64,000 nt of DNA from Clostridium sp. AM58-1XD (GCF_003464085.1 NZ_QSDR01000008.1:1-64000), one strand, 5' to 3'; counted from the first letter of the stretch, positions 28,101-37,992 are shown. Translations and numbers: made by a program. The notes: generated from the sequence alone by a model not told the origin.

Positions 28101-29198
28101 TCACTTTGCTTCGTCAAAATATCCTACTTCCGTAAAGATATTCATAACTTTCTCCATGTCATCTTTGATATACTGTGTTGCCTCGTCGTGCCCCATAAAC
28201 GCCGGCGTAAGGCTGTTTGCTTCCAGATATCCCGTTTTCCATTCGTCTGTTTCCACAATCTTTTCGGCCATATCTTCGTAATAAGCCAGTGCTTCTGCAG
28301 GCATATCTTTCGCGCCGGAGATTCCGCGGTACTCTCTGAATGTAACTTCCGGATATCCCGTTTCTACAAACGTAGGCGCGTCTTTGAAATATTCACCTGT
28401 GATTCTCTCCGGAGCAAATGTTACGACCGGCTTGAAATCTCCTGATTCTACCTGAGAAATACATTCGCAGGGATTGAGGATTCCAACATCGACATGGCCT
28501 CCCAGAAGCGCTGTAGCAACATCTCCTGAACTGTCAAACTGCACATAGTTGAAATCGGCACCCGTATACTTTTTAATCAGTTCATATCCCAGCTGTGACG
28601 TATTGCCTCTCTGGTCAGAGCCAAACTTCAAAGTCCCAGGGTTTTCTTTGGCTGCTTCCAGCAGTTCCTCTATGGTCTGGTAAGGGCCGTCCGTTCTGAC
28701 ACATAAGGTAACATCGTCAAAGGCCATAATTGCTATAATATCCGTCAGATCATCCCATTTCTGCTCCCATCCGTTCACTTCCGAAACTACAATATTACCA
28801 GAATGCAGGGAGAGAAGTGTATATGGATCCCCTTTCTTCGTTCCCACATAATTATATCCAACTGCGCATGCTCCGCCTGGTTTATTGACAACCATCAGAT
28901 TCTTTTCCGCAAATTTATTCTTCTGAGCAATTTCTGCAATTACGCGGGCGCTGATATCGCTGCCTCCGCCTGGGTTTGCAGGAACTACGTATTCCGCTTC
29001 TTTTTTCATTTCCCATGCAGCTGCTGGTGCCTCACTCTTTTCCTCTTCTGCGCCCTCAGACGTTCCTTCTTTTGTTGCCTCTGAAGCTGCCTCTGTCTTA
29101 GCTTCCGATTCAGGAGCCTTCGTTTCTTTTGCTGCCCCTTGTCCGCATCCTGCCAGCATAAATCCTGCCATTGCCAGTGCATACCACGTTTTTTTCAT
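28101..29198 (-). CDS. tctC: TctC-family substrate-binding lipoprotein, module 1
   Basis: A 365-residue extracytoplasmic binding protein (Bug/TctC family). A signal peptide ends in LAGC, the lipobox, followed by a Glu/Ala-rich linker of about 40 residues. The mature part has VVPANPGGGSDISARVIAE, the usual first ligand loop of the family, and FGSDQRGNTSQLG. It captures a small carboxylate for TctAB. Located between the oxidoreductase and tctB. Confidence 0.95.
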   Translation of the reverse strand: MKKTWYALAMAGFMLAGCGQGAAKETKAPESEAKTEAASEATKEGTSEGAEEEKSEAPAAAWEMKKEAEYVVPANPGGGSDISARVIAEIAQKNKFAEKNLMVVNKPGGACAVGYNYVGTKKGDPYTLLSLHSGNIVVSEVNGWEQKWDDLTDIIAIMAFDDVTLCVRTDGPYQTIEELLEAAKENPGTLKFGSDQRGNTSQLGYELIKKYTGADFNYVQFDSSGDVATALLGGHVDVGILNPCECISQVESGDFKPVVTFAPERITGEYFKDAPTFVETGYPEVTFREYRGISGAKDMPAEALAYYEDMAEKIVETDEWKTGYLEANSLTPAFMGHDEATQYIKDDMEKVMNIFTEVGYFDEAK

Positions 29199-29229
29199 TT
29201 TTCTTTCCTCCTTATATATAGTCTTTCAT

Positions 29230-30635
29230 TTATATGTTCATATCATCCTGTTCTCTTCTCAGCTTCCAGAGCATGCTGTCCTTTGGCTCTTCGACCATAT
29301 CGTAAGTTATCACAGTCCCTTTAGGCACATCACAGACCAGTTTTTTTCCATTTAACATGTGCGCCGGTATCGGTCCTCTCCCTTTCACCGGAGATTTCGC
29401 CACCATATGGGTCAAAAGCCGTGTATCGTGATCGCTTCCCATAATCTCGCCCTTTTTCAGATCGGTCTTTGCTTCCTGAACAATGTCGTATCTTTGTTCA
29501 TAAACTCTTGAACCCGTCCCCACATGGAGCAGACCTGCACATAATAGTGTACTGGAAGCTTCCACTCCACATAAATGGTAAGGCCGGTAAATCAGGGATA
29601 CTTCTCCATCCGAACTGCTCAGACAGCCTTTCGTTGCCAATATCATCTGTGAATATGGATTCGCGCTGTGAACTGTTAAAAAGACTCCGCCTCCAAGACC
29701 TGCTTCCCCTTTTTCATGAAGATTTGTCACAACCTCTATCACGCCTTTTTTCGTAAGGATGCCTCCATTCTTCTTTTCACATAGAACCTTCGGTATTTCA
29801 GGCGTCCTCAGATTTCGTCATATAGCAAAGAAGTATCAGGTTCAAGTCCGGAAGAATTTGCTGCTATGACCATTTCGCAGAGATCGAAGCCGCCTCTTGG
29901 ATCCAGTTCATGAAGCAGATCTTTTCTCTTTTTCAAAAAAGTTCCTATTTCTTCATCGGTCATGGTCTCCATATACCGGCATTCCTCTTTCGACAGCATT
30001 GCTGTTACCGTCTCAGGAATCGTGATTCCCCCATCACAGTATACCGTAACCGTACCGGCTTCTCTGTCATAAATAAATTCTGCATCCCGGCTTTTTCCTG
30101 CGCAGATTACTTCCAGGCCCAAATCTCTCGCCCATTCAATCATCTGCATTAGAGCTCCATGCTGGTCACCGTCAACCGGTGTACAGACGACGTTCTTTTC
30201 TTCTGCCTTTTTTCTTAATATGGGGCCCACACAGGAATCCACTTCTTTATTTACCATAACCACGTTTTTCCCGCGTTCAATTGCCGCCATGCAGTATCTT
30301 GCACCTGCTTCAGGATTACCGGTTGCCTCTACGATTGTATCTAATGGGATTTCCATAAGAATCATCGGGTCTGTTGCTGCAATTACCTTTCCGGTGCCCC
30401 ACCAGGATTTCGCTTCCTCTGCCGTTTCGCAAACGGCTATGTTCTCTTTTGGAATTCCTGCTTTTTCAGCAGCCGTCCATATGGCCGACATATTTCTGTC
30501 TGCAATGGCTGCAATCGCGAGCTGTTCCTGCATAGCTGACTGCCCGATCACTGCAATGCCAAAATGCCCCGTACCGATCAGCCCGGCAGTCGTTACCTCT
30601 CCCTTATGTCTGTCATATAAATTGTGATAAATCAT
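29230..30635 (-). pseudogene. NAD(P)-binding homoserine-dehydrogenase-like oxidoreductase with SAF domain, one-base frameshift
   Basis: First gene of the operon. The N-terminal part has a Rossmann fold (TAGLIGTGHFGIAVIG), a catalytic region (VEATGNPEAGARY, MVNKEVDSCVGPIL) like homoserine dehydrogenase, and a middle domain. The C-terminal part (KGEIMGSDHDTRLLT, LVCDVPKGTVITYDMV) is SAF-like. They are in different frames; the break is near 29810-29812, where one extra C restores LYDEILRTPEIPKVLCEKK. The restored length is near 468 residues. The start at 30635 has AGGAGG 9 bases upstream. Proteins of this class are common near TRAP and TTT transporters, with unknown substrate. Confidence 0.8.
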
Positions 30636-30726
30636 CTTATTCTCCTCCTGGTTCCAGCTGTACATCATTTATGGCCATTTGATCTCATGCTGTTATTTAT
30701 CTCTTTCCTTATCTGACCATATATAC

Positions 30727-30742
30727 AGCAAAAGAAATGCCA
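30727..30742 (-). promoter_or_regulatory. Sigma-54 (-24/-12) promoter of transporter operon 1
   Basis: TGGCATTTCTTTTGCT on the minus strand matches the sigma-54 consensus TGGCAC-N5-TTGCW with GG and GC at correct spacing; one base of the -24 box differs. It is 92 bases upstream of the oxidoreductase start and directly downstream of a sigma-54 activator gene. Confidence 0.82.
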
Positions 30743-30745
30743 ACT

Positions 30746-30772
30746 AAAAAAAGGCGGAAATCCGCCTTTTTT
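30746..30772 (-). terminator. Terminator of the first PrpR-type activator
   Basis: AAAGGCGGA-tt-TCCGCCTTT, a perfect stem with A/T runs on both sides. It separates the activator gene from the operon it probably controls; the sigma-54 promoter begins only four bases downstream. Confidence 0.88.
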
Positions 30773-30799
30773 GTCAAATCGCCACTCGCCGCTGACGCA

Positions 30800-30835
30800 T
30801 GATTGCATGGTTTATGCATTGTATTATTGCATTAT
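30800..30835 (-). promoter_or_regulatory. Possible enhancer site for the activator
   Basis: TGCAT-ggttt-ATGCA dyad with a further TTGCAT after ten bases, 60-95 bases upstream of the -24 box, the usual range for activator binding. No other copies are seen in the window, so the call is tentative. Confidence 0.4.
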
Positions 30836-30865
30836 AGTCATAATTTCCTCGATTGCCTGAACTTT

Positions 30866-32787
30866 CTACAGATGAATCCCATACTTTTTAATTTTTCTAT
30901 ATAAAGTACTCGTATCGATTCCAAGGGTTGCTGCCGTTCTCTTTCTGCTGTAATTACATCGTTTCAAAGCTTCCATCAACTCCTCTTTTTCACTGGAGCC
31001 AAATCCCCGAACGATCCGTTCTTCTGTTCCGTATTCCATCCTCTCTCTTGGAAAATGAGCTCTTCCTCCATACAGGGCCGCCATAACGTCTTTCTTCCCT
31101 GCAGTCTGTCTGTCGCAGATTACGCTCAGCCGTTCACAGAAATTCCTGAGTTCTCTGACATTCCCTGGCCAGTCATACTGAAGGACTTCTTTTCTGGCCT
31201 CCTGGTCAATCCCGTGCAGGATGCAGTTTGTCTTGCTCCGGGTCTTCTCTATATAATACTCCATGAGAATCAAAATATCGTTTCCCCGTTCTCTCAACGG
31301 CGGAACGGACAGACAGAGCACATTCAGACGATACAGCAGGTCCTCCCTGAATTCCCCTTTTTCCACCTCCTGGTAAAGTTCCTTATTCGAAGCAGATATT
31401 ACGCGGACATTGACGGGCAGTACGCGGTCATCTCCCAGCCTCATGATCTCTCTTTCCTGAATGACGCGCAGCAGTCTGGCCTGAAGCTTCAGCGACATAT
31501 CTCCGATCTCATCCAAAAAAATCGTACCGTTATGAGCCAGCTCAAACAGACCTTTTTTCCCGCCCTTGACCGCCCCTGTAAAGGCACCTTCTACATAGCC
31601 GAACAGTTCGCTTTCCAGCAGATTTTCCGGCAGAGCCGCACAGTTAATGGCTACAAATGGCCCGCTTTTCCTGCTGCTGGCATTGTGGATACTCTGAGCA
31701 AATAATTCCTTACCGGTGCCTGTTTCCCCATAAATAAAAAGATTCGAATCCGAGTTTGCAAACTTTTCCGCCATGCGGACTGTTTCCATCATTTTACTGT
31801 CACTGCATATGATATTTTCAAATTTGTATTTAACAACGAAGCCCTTCTGATGGAGCTGCTTTCTGATTTTTTCCTCTTCCTCCTGAATCTGCGTAATGTC
31901 CTGAAATGTTGTCACACTTCCTATAATGGCCCCGCGGATTACGAGAGGAACACAGTTTACCGATACCACCATTCGTTCCAGCTGATACATCTCGGACAAA
32001 AAACGCTCGCCCTTTTTCAGAACATTCTGTATCGGAAGAGATTCAAAATACTGTGTAATCCGTTTTCCAGCCAGCTCCTCCCCCAAAGCTGCCAGAATGT
32101 TTTGGGCGTACTGGTTTGCCATAGTAATTCTGCCTTCCACATCCGTCGAAAGAATACCCTCAAACGTGTAATCCATAATCGTCTGGATCCTGGCGCTTTT
32201 GGCCTGTTCACTTCGCCTGATTTCTACTGCCCGTATTGCTTCGTCAACGCATTTGTTAACCGATTCCCGTCCAAATCCCAGCATAACAGCCGGTATACCC
32301 AGCTTCTCCGCTTTTTTATACAGAGAATTTCCTCCTACAAACGCCTCTGTCCCTCCCTCCTGAAGCCGTCTCAGCGTCTCTTCCAGATATTCTTCCTGGT
32401 CCAGCATGCAGCAGCTGACATCTACATCCTTATAGATATCATTGATGGAATCAGCTCCGTATACCATATTAAACGTACCTACCACCTTGATTTTTCGGCA
32501 TTTATATTTCTCAATACATTCGTTCACCGCTCTGACTATATCAAATCCTGTCACGCGCAGTTCAATCTTTGGCAGCTGAGTTCGGATGGTAGCCGCCGTA
32601 TATCCCCTTGATACGACAGCGTCTGCCCGGTCTGAAGAAATACTCAGTTTTTCCCCTGCATTCACTACGATCGTTCATATTCAATATCATTCTTATATGC
32701 CCTCTCAGCCAATACCTCTTCGACAACATTTTCTCCCCTCTGATACGGAATTACAAATAAAATACGTATAACACCCTTTTTTTCCAC
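30866..32787 (-). pseudogene. PrpR-type sigma-54-dependent activator, module 1, one-base frameshift
   Basis: Activator of about 640 residues: PrpR_N sensor domain (VIRILFVIPYQ start; VVSRGYTAATIR), PAS domain (TFEGILSTDVEGRITMAN), AAA+ domain (GETGTGKE Walker A; ESELFGYVEGAFTGA with the GAFTGA loop that contacts sigma-54; LDEIGDM Walker B; WPGNVRELRN), and a Fis-type helix-turn-helix (RTAATLGIDTSTLYRKIKK). The first 39 residues lie in another frame: from a GTG at 32787, after GGGAG, the sequence reads EKKGVIRILFV to ERS, and one base missing near 32670-32672 joins it to VVNAGEKLS. It likely activates the transporter operon downstream. Confidence 0.85.
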
Positions 32788-32861
32788 TCTTCTCCCAGCC
32801 TTTCTCTCTGTCTGTCCTCTGCCTCTATTCAAACCTCACCTTTCACACAAGGTTATTATAC

Positions 32862-32903
32862 AAAAATGGAACAGGATTCTGCAATGATCCCGTTCCATTT
32901 TAT
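32862..32903 (-). terminator. Terminator of the NlpC/P60 gene
   Basis: AAAATGGAACGGGATCATTGC-type stem: AAAATGGAAC pairs with GTTCCATTTT and an inner GGAT/ATCC, with A/T on both flanks. It follows the stop codon at once. Confidence 0.78.
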
Positions 32904-32908
32904 TGCGC

Positions 32909-34234
32909 CTAGTTAAGGAAAGTAACAGCCTTGCACGGCGTTCTGTAATTCGATTTTGTAATTGTAATTCCTGTCTTCGGTGTACTGGAATGGATAATCT
33001 GTCCGCCTCCGATATAAATTCCCACGTGGTTTATGTAATCTCCGCTGGAGTAGAACAGCAAATCTCCGGGCTGCACGCTGTAAACCGGTATCTCCTTACC
33101 CTTTGCCGCCTGATCTCTGGAGCTTCTGCCCGTGGTGATGCCAAAATGTTCAAATACGCTCATTACAAATCCGGAGCAGTCTGCACCGCTTGTCAGGCTG
33201 GTTCCGCCGTACACATATGGATTACCCAGGAACTGTTTGGCATATGCTACAATTGCACTCCGCGTTGCTGATGTAACACCGTCGGATACGTATGGCCCTG
33301 ACGATCCTCCACTTCCTCCAGGTCCAACCTCAGAGGATGTTGGGCCGCCTGAGCCGCTGCCGGACTGAGAATTATCTCCGGACTGACTTCCACCGGAAGC
33401 AACCGGCGGTGCCGCCACATTATTTGACTGACCGTTTCCTTCCGGGTTTGCTTCAATCACCCCTCCGGAGCCTGATGAACCTGAGGAAGTATTATTCTTG
33501 GATTCTCCCGCCTTCTTCTTCGCATCTTCCAAATCCTGAATCGCCTGGGCCGCCTCCTGTTTTAACTTCTGGTCTTCAGCTGCTTTCGCCGCCTCTTCCT
33601 CAACAGAAACAGCCTGTCTGAATTCTACCGTAATGTTTATATACTCTTTCGACACATACCCTTCCAGATCCGTATCGATCTGAAGTTTTGCAAACTCACC
33701 GTTTTCCTCGATTACCTGATACCGTGCGCCCTGAGAAAGAAGTGTCAGCGTCTTGCTGTTTAAATCCGGCTGTTCATGAAGCCTCAGCGTCGTTGCGTTA
33801 ATAACCGTAGCATAGCTTGTCCCTACCTGTTTCGCAATTTTAGCCGCCTCATCTCCGGTAATAAAGTATTGTGCCTTTATATAGCCCTGGACGCTTCCTG
33901 ACTGAATCTGATACCATTTTCCGCCCTCTCCGTCCACCGTATTTAATATTGTAGCAGCACAATCGTTATAAATCTTTCCTACAATTGTACTTTTTGTATT
34001 CGCTTCCTGTCGCACGTTTACGTAGTCGGTTACCTGTGAGATCGCAACATTGTCATATGTCTGCTCTGTAGCCGTGACTCTCGGCACATCTGTCTTCCTG
34101 CTTTTATCCAAAACTGCAGGAGCGGTCTGAGCCGCTCCTTCTGCTCTCAGCGTCATGGGCGCATGGGAAATCATCGTTCCTCCAAATGTCATGAAACAGC
34201 TGAAGAACAGCAGTGTCTTCCATCTTTTTTTCAT
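32909..34234 (-). CDS. Secreted NlpC/P60 cell-wall endopeptidase with SH3 domains
   Basis: A 441-residue secreted peptidoglycan hydrolase. After a signal peptide (residues 1-31) there are two SH3b-like domains (DYVNVRQEANTKSTIVGKI and TTLRLHEQPDLNSKTLTLL), a coiled segment rich in Ala/Glu/Lys (about 205-245), a long Gly/Ser linker (245-318), and a C-terminal NlpC/P60 domain. The catalytic Cys is in SGADCSGFVMSVF, the His in YINHVGIYIGGG. It probably cleaves stem-peptide bonds during growth or separation. Single gene next to trxB. Confidence 0.95.
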   Translation of the reverse strand: MKKRWKTLLFFSCFMTFGGTMISHAPMTLRAEGAAQTAPAVLDKSRKTDVPRVTATEQTYDNVAISQVTDYVNVRQEANTKSTIVGKIYNDCAATILNTVDGEGGKWYQIQSGSVQGYIKAQYFITGDEAAKIAKQVGTSYATVINATTLRLHEQPDLNSKTLTLLSQGARYQVIEENGEFAKLQIDTDLEGYVSKEYINITVEFRQAVSVEEEAAKAAEDQKLKQEAAQAIQDLEDAKKKAGESKNNTSSGSSGSGGVIEANPEGNGQSNNVAAPPVASGGSQSGDNSQSGSGSGGPTSSEVGPGGSGGSSGPYVSDGVTSATRSAIVAYAKQFLGNPYVYGGTSLTSGADCSGFVMSVFEHFGITTGRSSRDQAAKGKEIPVYSVQPGDLLFYSSGDYINHVGIYIGGGQIIHSSTPKTGITITKSNYRTPCKAVTFLN

Positions 34235-34250
34235 TGGGATTCTGCGCCCC

Positions 34251-35168
34251 CTACTCTTCCGCGAGATAGCGCTCTACGCTAGTAATCGCATTTGCGCCGT
34301 CGGAAACGGCAGTCACAATCTGGCGCAGCTGTTTCGTTCTCACATCACCTGCCGCGAGAATGCCGGGCTCAGAAGTGCGGCAGTCTTCACCTGCTTTGAA
34401 ATATCCGTTTTCCATCTCGGTCAGGTTCTCCAGTCCCTTGCTGTTAGGAGAAATACCTACGGCTATAAACACTCCGTCCACCGCAACGTCTTTTTTCTCT
34501 CCTGTTTTTACATTTGATACTGCCATCGCTTCCACGTGGTCTTCCCCTTTAATTTCATCAATAACGCTGTCCCATACCATTTCTACATTTTCCAGAGAGA
34601 ACAGCTTTTTCTGAAGGCTTTTCGCCCCTCTCAGCTCATCCCTGCGGTGGACGACATAGACCTTTTTACACAGTCTTGCTAAGAAAATCGCGTCTTCAAT
34701 GGCGACGTCACCGCCTCCGATCACCGCTGTCGTTTTATTTTTAAAAAATGCGCCGTCGCATGTAGCACAATAAGAAACGCCCAGTCCTGTCAGCTTCTCT
34801 TCCCCTGGTACTCCCAGTTTTCTGTGACTGGCTCCCGTCGCAATGATAACCGTCTTCGTCTCATATGTTCCATTCTCACAGACTACCTTTTTGATTTTTC
34901 CATCCTTCTCTATGCGGAGAACTTCATCTTCTACAAACGTAGCGCCCAGTCCATCTGCATGTTCTCTGAACTTCATCCCCAGATCAAATCCGCCAATGCC
35001 TCTGGACCCCGGATAATTGTCTACTTCATATGTGGTCAGAACCTGACCACCGCTGACTACATTCTTTTCTATTACAATCGCATTCATCTCTGCGCGCTCT
35101 GCGTATATTGCAGCTGCCAGGCCCGCCGGGCCCGATCCAATGATTACGGTATCAAAAATCTCTGCCAT
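34251..35168 (-). CDS. trxB: Thioredoxin reductase
   Basis: A 305-residue FAD/NADPH flavoprotein. FAD-binding motif VIIGSGPAGLAAAIYAERA, redox-active CATC in SYCATCDGAFF, NADPH motif GGGDVAIEDAIFLA, and the late ILAAGDVRTKQLRQIVTA. All are in order and length is normal. It keeps thioredoxin reduced in the cytoplasm. Upstream on the minus strand lies a small stem GGGT-CAAA / TTTGAACCC (35248-35270), possibly part of its leader. Confidence 0.97.
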   Translation of the reverse strand: MAEIFDTVIIGSGPAGLAAAIYAERAEMNAIVIEKNVVSGGQVLTTYEVDNYPGSRGIGGFDLGMKFREHADGLGATFVEDEVLRIEKDGKIKKVVCENGTYETKTVIIATGASHRKLGVPGEEKLTGLGVSYCATCDGAFFKNKTTAVIGGGDVAIEDAIFLARLCKKVYVVHRRDELRGAKSLQKKLFSLENVEMVWDSVIDEIKGEDHVEAMAVSNVKTGEKKDVAVDGVFIAVGISPNSKGLENLTEMENGYFKAGEDCRTSEPGILAAGDVRTKQLRQIVTAVSDGANAITSVERYLAEE

Positions 35169-35400
35169 ATTATTTCCTCATACTTTCTCAAAGCTCATCC
35201 ATTATGCATTCCATTGTCTATAATACGTCACTTTATAGATGTTGGGTTCAAAAGCAATTTGACCCTGGTATCTCTTATATAGTATAGCACAGCGTTCTGA
35301 AAGAATACAATTAATTCAAGATGACTGTAATAAATATTTAAGATTTTATACGCCATCCTTCACAAACCTTTCACAATCCATTTACAATTTTCACATACTT

Positions 35401-35428
35401 TCGACACAAATAAACGGTATTCTATAAT
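35401..35428 (+). promoter_or_regulatory. Orphan sigma-A promoter on the plus strand
   Basis: TCGACA (35401-35406) and TATAAT (35423-35428) with a 16-base spacer. No protein gene follows on this strand; a strong terminator lies 40-70 bases downstream, so it probably drives a small RNA. Confidence 0.55.
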
Positions 35429-35434
35429 CATAGA

Positions 35435-35497
35435 AAACAATTTTTTTCATAAATACTCCTCCCTTTATCCGGCAGCTTGACAGCTGCCGGTTTTTTT
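35435..35497 (+). ncRNA. Candidate small RNA with C-rich loop and terminator
   Basis: Expected transcript of about 63 bases from an orphan promoter to a perfect terminator CCGGCAGC-ttgaca-GCTGCCGG plus T7 at 35469-35497. The single-stranded part carries ACTCCTCCC, complementary to Shine-Dalgarno sequences. This resembles C-rich-loop trans-acting sRNAs of Gram-positive bacteria. The T-run exists only on the plus strand, so it does not belong to the minus-strand genes around it. Confidence 0.55.
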
Positions 35498-35538
35498 CAG
35501 AAAAGAAACTGTTTTCCATACGCCGGTCGCACTTTAAC

Positions 35539-35566
35539 AAAAAAGAAGGCATACGCCTCCTTTTTT
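35539..35566 (-). terminator. Terminator of the SDR gene
   Basis: AAGGAGGC-gtat-GCCTTCTT on the minus strand followed by TTTTG; one mismatch in the stem. About 77 bases after the stop. Confidence 0.7.
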
Positions 35567-35642
35567 ATCCATCGCACAACTGTTCCTATTCCATTCCGCA
35601 TTCCTGCCGTCTTCTGAACATTCTCAGCCGTATGAAATCAGT

Positions 35643-36374
35643 TTATATCCAGCCTCCGTCCAGGCCGATCACCTGTCCGGTCAGATATTCATTTTTATAT
35701 GCCAGCTGATAGACAAGACCGGCCACCTCTTCCGCCCGTCCCAGACGGCCTGCCGGAATCTCATCCACAAGGCTGATCAATTCATCTTCTTCCATCCACT
35801 GATTCATCTCCGTATCGATTGCCCCGCAGGCAACGGCATTCACCTGAATGTTGCTGGGTGCCAGTTCTTTCGCCAAAGCCTTTGTCAATGCATTGACTCC
35901 GCCTTTGGTAGCAGAGTATGCCGTCTCACAGGATGCCCCTACAACGCCCCATTCGGAAGAAATATTAATGATTTTCCCTGATTTCTGAGCTACCATATCA
36001 GGAATGACCTGCCGGCAGCAGTTAAAAACAGATGTCAGGTTTGTCCTCATAATCTTATTCCAGTCGTCATCTGTCATCTCCTGAAGAAGTCCAATATAAG
36101 AAATTCCCGCATTATTGATCAGCACATCAGGAGTTCCCAACTGTTTTTTCACCATATTATAAAACTCTGCACACTGTCTGCTGTCTCCCATATCTCCCAC
36201 ATACGCCAGACAGGATACCTGATATGATTCAATCTCTTTCTTTGCCTGCATGAGACGCTCTTCACTCTTCACACAGTTGATCGCCACATGATACCCTTTT
36301 TTGGCAAACTTAACTGCAATCGCTTTTCCTATTCCTCTGGATGCACCTGTCACCATCACTGTCTTCTTTGCCAT
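35643..36374 (-). CDS. Short-chain dehydrogenase/reductase (FabG / YmfI-like)
   Basis: A 243-residue SDR. NAD(P)-binding TGASRGIGKAIA, the NNAG motif, and catalytic Ser in INISSEWGVVGASCETAYSATK split over two segments with the YxxxK pair. The ISSEWG...GASCE wording resembles YmfI-type reductases (EF-P 5-aminopentanone reductase) more than FabG of fatty-acid synthesis, but no EF-P gene is near. RBS AGGAG precedes the ATG. It stands alone. Confidence 0.88.
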   Translation of the reverse strand: MAKKTVMVTGASRGIGKAIAVKFAKKGYHVAINCVKSEERLMQAKKEIESYQVSCLAYVGDMGDSRQCAEFYNMVKKQLGTPDVLINNAGISYIGLLQEMTDDDWNKIMRTNLTSVFNCCRQVIPDMVAQKSGKIINISSEWGVVGASCETAYSATKGGVNALTKALAKELAPSNIQVNAVACGAIDTEMNQWMEEDELISLVDEIPAGRLGRAEEVAGLVYQLAYKNEYLTGQVIGLDGGWI

Positions 36375-36539
36375 AAAATCACTCCTTTACAATACTCCTC
36401 TTATTTATTTTTAATGTACATGCCCCGCCTGAATGAAGCCTGCCTCCTGCCGTACATACCACCGCTGTACCGTGTTCTCATTTCCCCTTTGCCTCATTCC
36501 GGTCACCGGCCTTTGTCCTATAATCGACCGCAGGAACAG

Positions 36540-36580
36540 TATGCGCAGGTATAATGTCCGCCTTGCAGACATTATACCAT
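36540..36580 (+). repeat. REP-like hairpin element, copy 2
   Basis: TATGCGCAGG followed by GGTATAATGTC / GACATTATACC, an 11-pair perfect hairpin. Compared with the copy at 25941, two stem positions differ and both partners changed together. Confidence 0.75.
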
Positions 36581-36654
36581 AACTGCCTGGTAGTTTCGAG
36601 AGTGTGATGTAATTTTAGTTCTACAAAATCTGCATTATTTCGGAGACTATTATC

Positions 36655-37992
36655 CTAAATCTTTTCCTTCTTCATCAGATATATGACGTAAATCAGTGTG
36701 TAGACTGCCATAGTACCTGATACTGCCGGAGCAATGGAACCTATAACAAAAAGGTTATCAGGACAATGAGTGAATACCAGGTATATGAGAGGCATACGCA
36801 GGGCCAGGGCGCCTATGCACACGCTTATCATTGTAAAAATAGTCTTGGATCTGCCGTTCAGATAGCCGTTTAGTCCGAAAACGAAGCTGACGGCCAGGTA
36901 ATCATAGCTGCAGGAACGGAAAAACGGTATACCGGCCTGTATGATATTCTGGTCCCTTGTAAATACTCCGATCATCGTTTCCGGTGACATTTGTGCCCAA
37001 AGCCAGAAACAGGCCGAGGCAGCAAAGGCAAAGGCAATGCCGGCGGCCATGGAAACCTTGGCGCGTTTCGGTTTCCCCGCTCCATAATTCTGTGCTGTAA
37101 TCGCAGCCAGTGCACTTGCAATAGAGGTTGCCGGAAGCATGGCAAAAACGTCGTATTTGCTGGCTACACCGACCGCCGCCGCCGCGTTAACCCCCAAACG
37201 GTTTGTCACAGAGGTAAGGTAGAGAAAGGATAGCCGGACCATGCACTCCTGGAGAGAAATCGGAATACCCACCGCTGCCAGTTCTTTCGCTCTCTCCCTG
37301 TCGATCCTGAAATTCTTCAGTTCAAACGTGAATATAAATTTCTTTTTATTTAAGTATATAATTGCACAGAACATGCTGATAGCTTGGGAAGAGATCGTCG
37401 CCAGAGCAACACCGGCTACGCCCATTCCTGCATATTTAACGAGTATAATATCACCGGCCACATTGAGCACACACGCCAGGGCAACAAACAGCATAGGTCT
37501 TTTCGAATCCCCATATCCCCTCAATACTGCGCTAATCGCATTGTATCCGCATGTAAAAAATATCCCGCAGGCACATACCATAACATATTGCCTAGCAAGA
37601 GCAAACGCCTCCGGAGGCGTCTTTAATGCGCTTAAGATTGGATTCACAAAAATCATCATCAGTACAGTCAGAATCACTGCTACAACGGCAAATATGGAAA
37701 GCGTTGTGGCCACAGTTTTCTGCGTCTGTTTCAAATCCTGCATCCCCGTATACTTTCCTACCATTATCGTTCCGCCCAGCGTCAGGCCGGTCACCATACT
37801 TGTAATGATCTGCGTCACCTGAGTCCCCGTAGAAACAGCCGCCACGCTTTCCGGAGAACAGTACCACCCGATCACCATCAAATCCACCGCCCCATAGAGC
37901 GCCTGAATAATATTGGCAATCAAAAAGGGCACGGAAAATGACAGCAGCACCTTCAGAACATTACCTTCCGTCAAATTGTTTTCAGCATTCAT
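36655..37992 (-). CDS. MATE-family efflux transporter
   Basis: A 445-residue multidrug/toxin extrusion protein with twelve predicted helices in two halves. NLTEGNVLKVLLSFSVPFLIAN split over two parts and LYGAVDLMVIGWY are typical N-terminal features; the second half begins near VGIPISLQECMVRLSF. The start at 37992 is chosen because GGGAGG lies upstream and family alignment begins here. A MerR-type promoter-operator lies 112 bases upstream, at the end of the merR gene, so the drug-responsive regulator next door probably controls it. Confidence 0.94.
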   Translation of the reverse strand: MNAENNLTEGNVLKVLLSFSVPFLIANIIQALYGAVDLMVIGWYCSPESVAAVSTGTQVTQIITSMVTGLTLGGTIMVGKYTGMQDLKQTQKTVATTLSIFAVVAVILTVLMMIFVNPILSALKTPPEAFALARQYVMVCACGIFFTCGYNAISAVLRGYGDSKRPMLFVALACVLNVAGDIILVKYAGMGVAGVALATISSQAISMFCAIIYLNKKKFIFTFELKNFRIDRERAKELAAVGIPISLQECMVRLSFLYLTSVTNRLGVNAAAAVGVASKYDVFAMLPATSIASALAAITAQNYGAGKPKRAKVSMAAGIAFAFAASACFWLWAQMSPETMIGVFTRDQNIIQAGIPFFRSCSYDYLAVSFVFGLNGYLNGRSKTIFTMISVCIGALALRMPLIYLVFTHCPDNLFVIGSIAPAVSGTMAVYTLIYVIYLMKKEKI

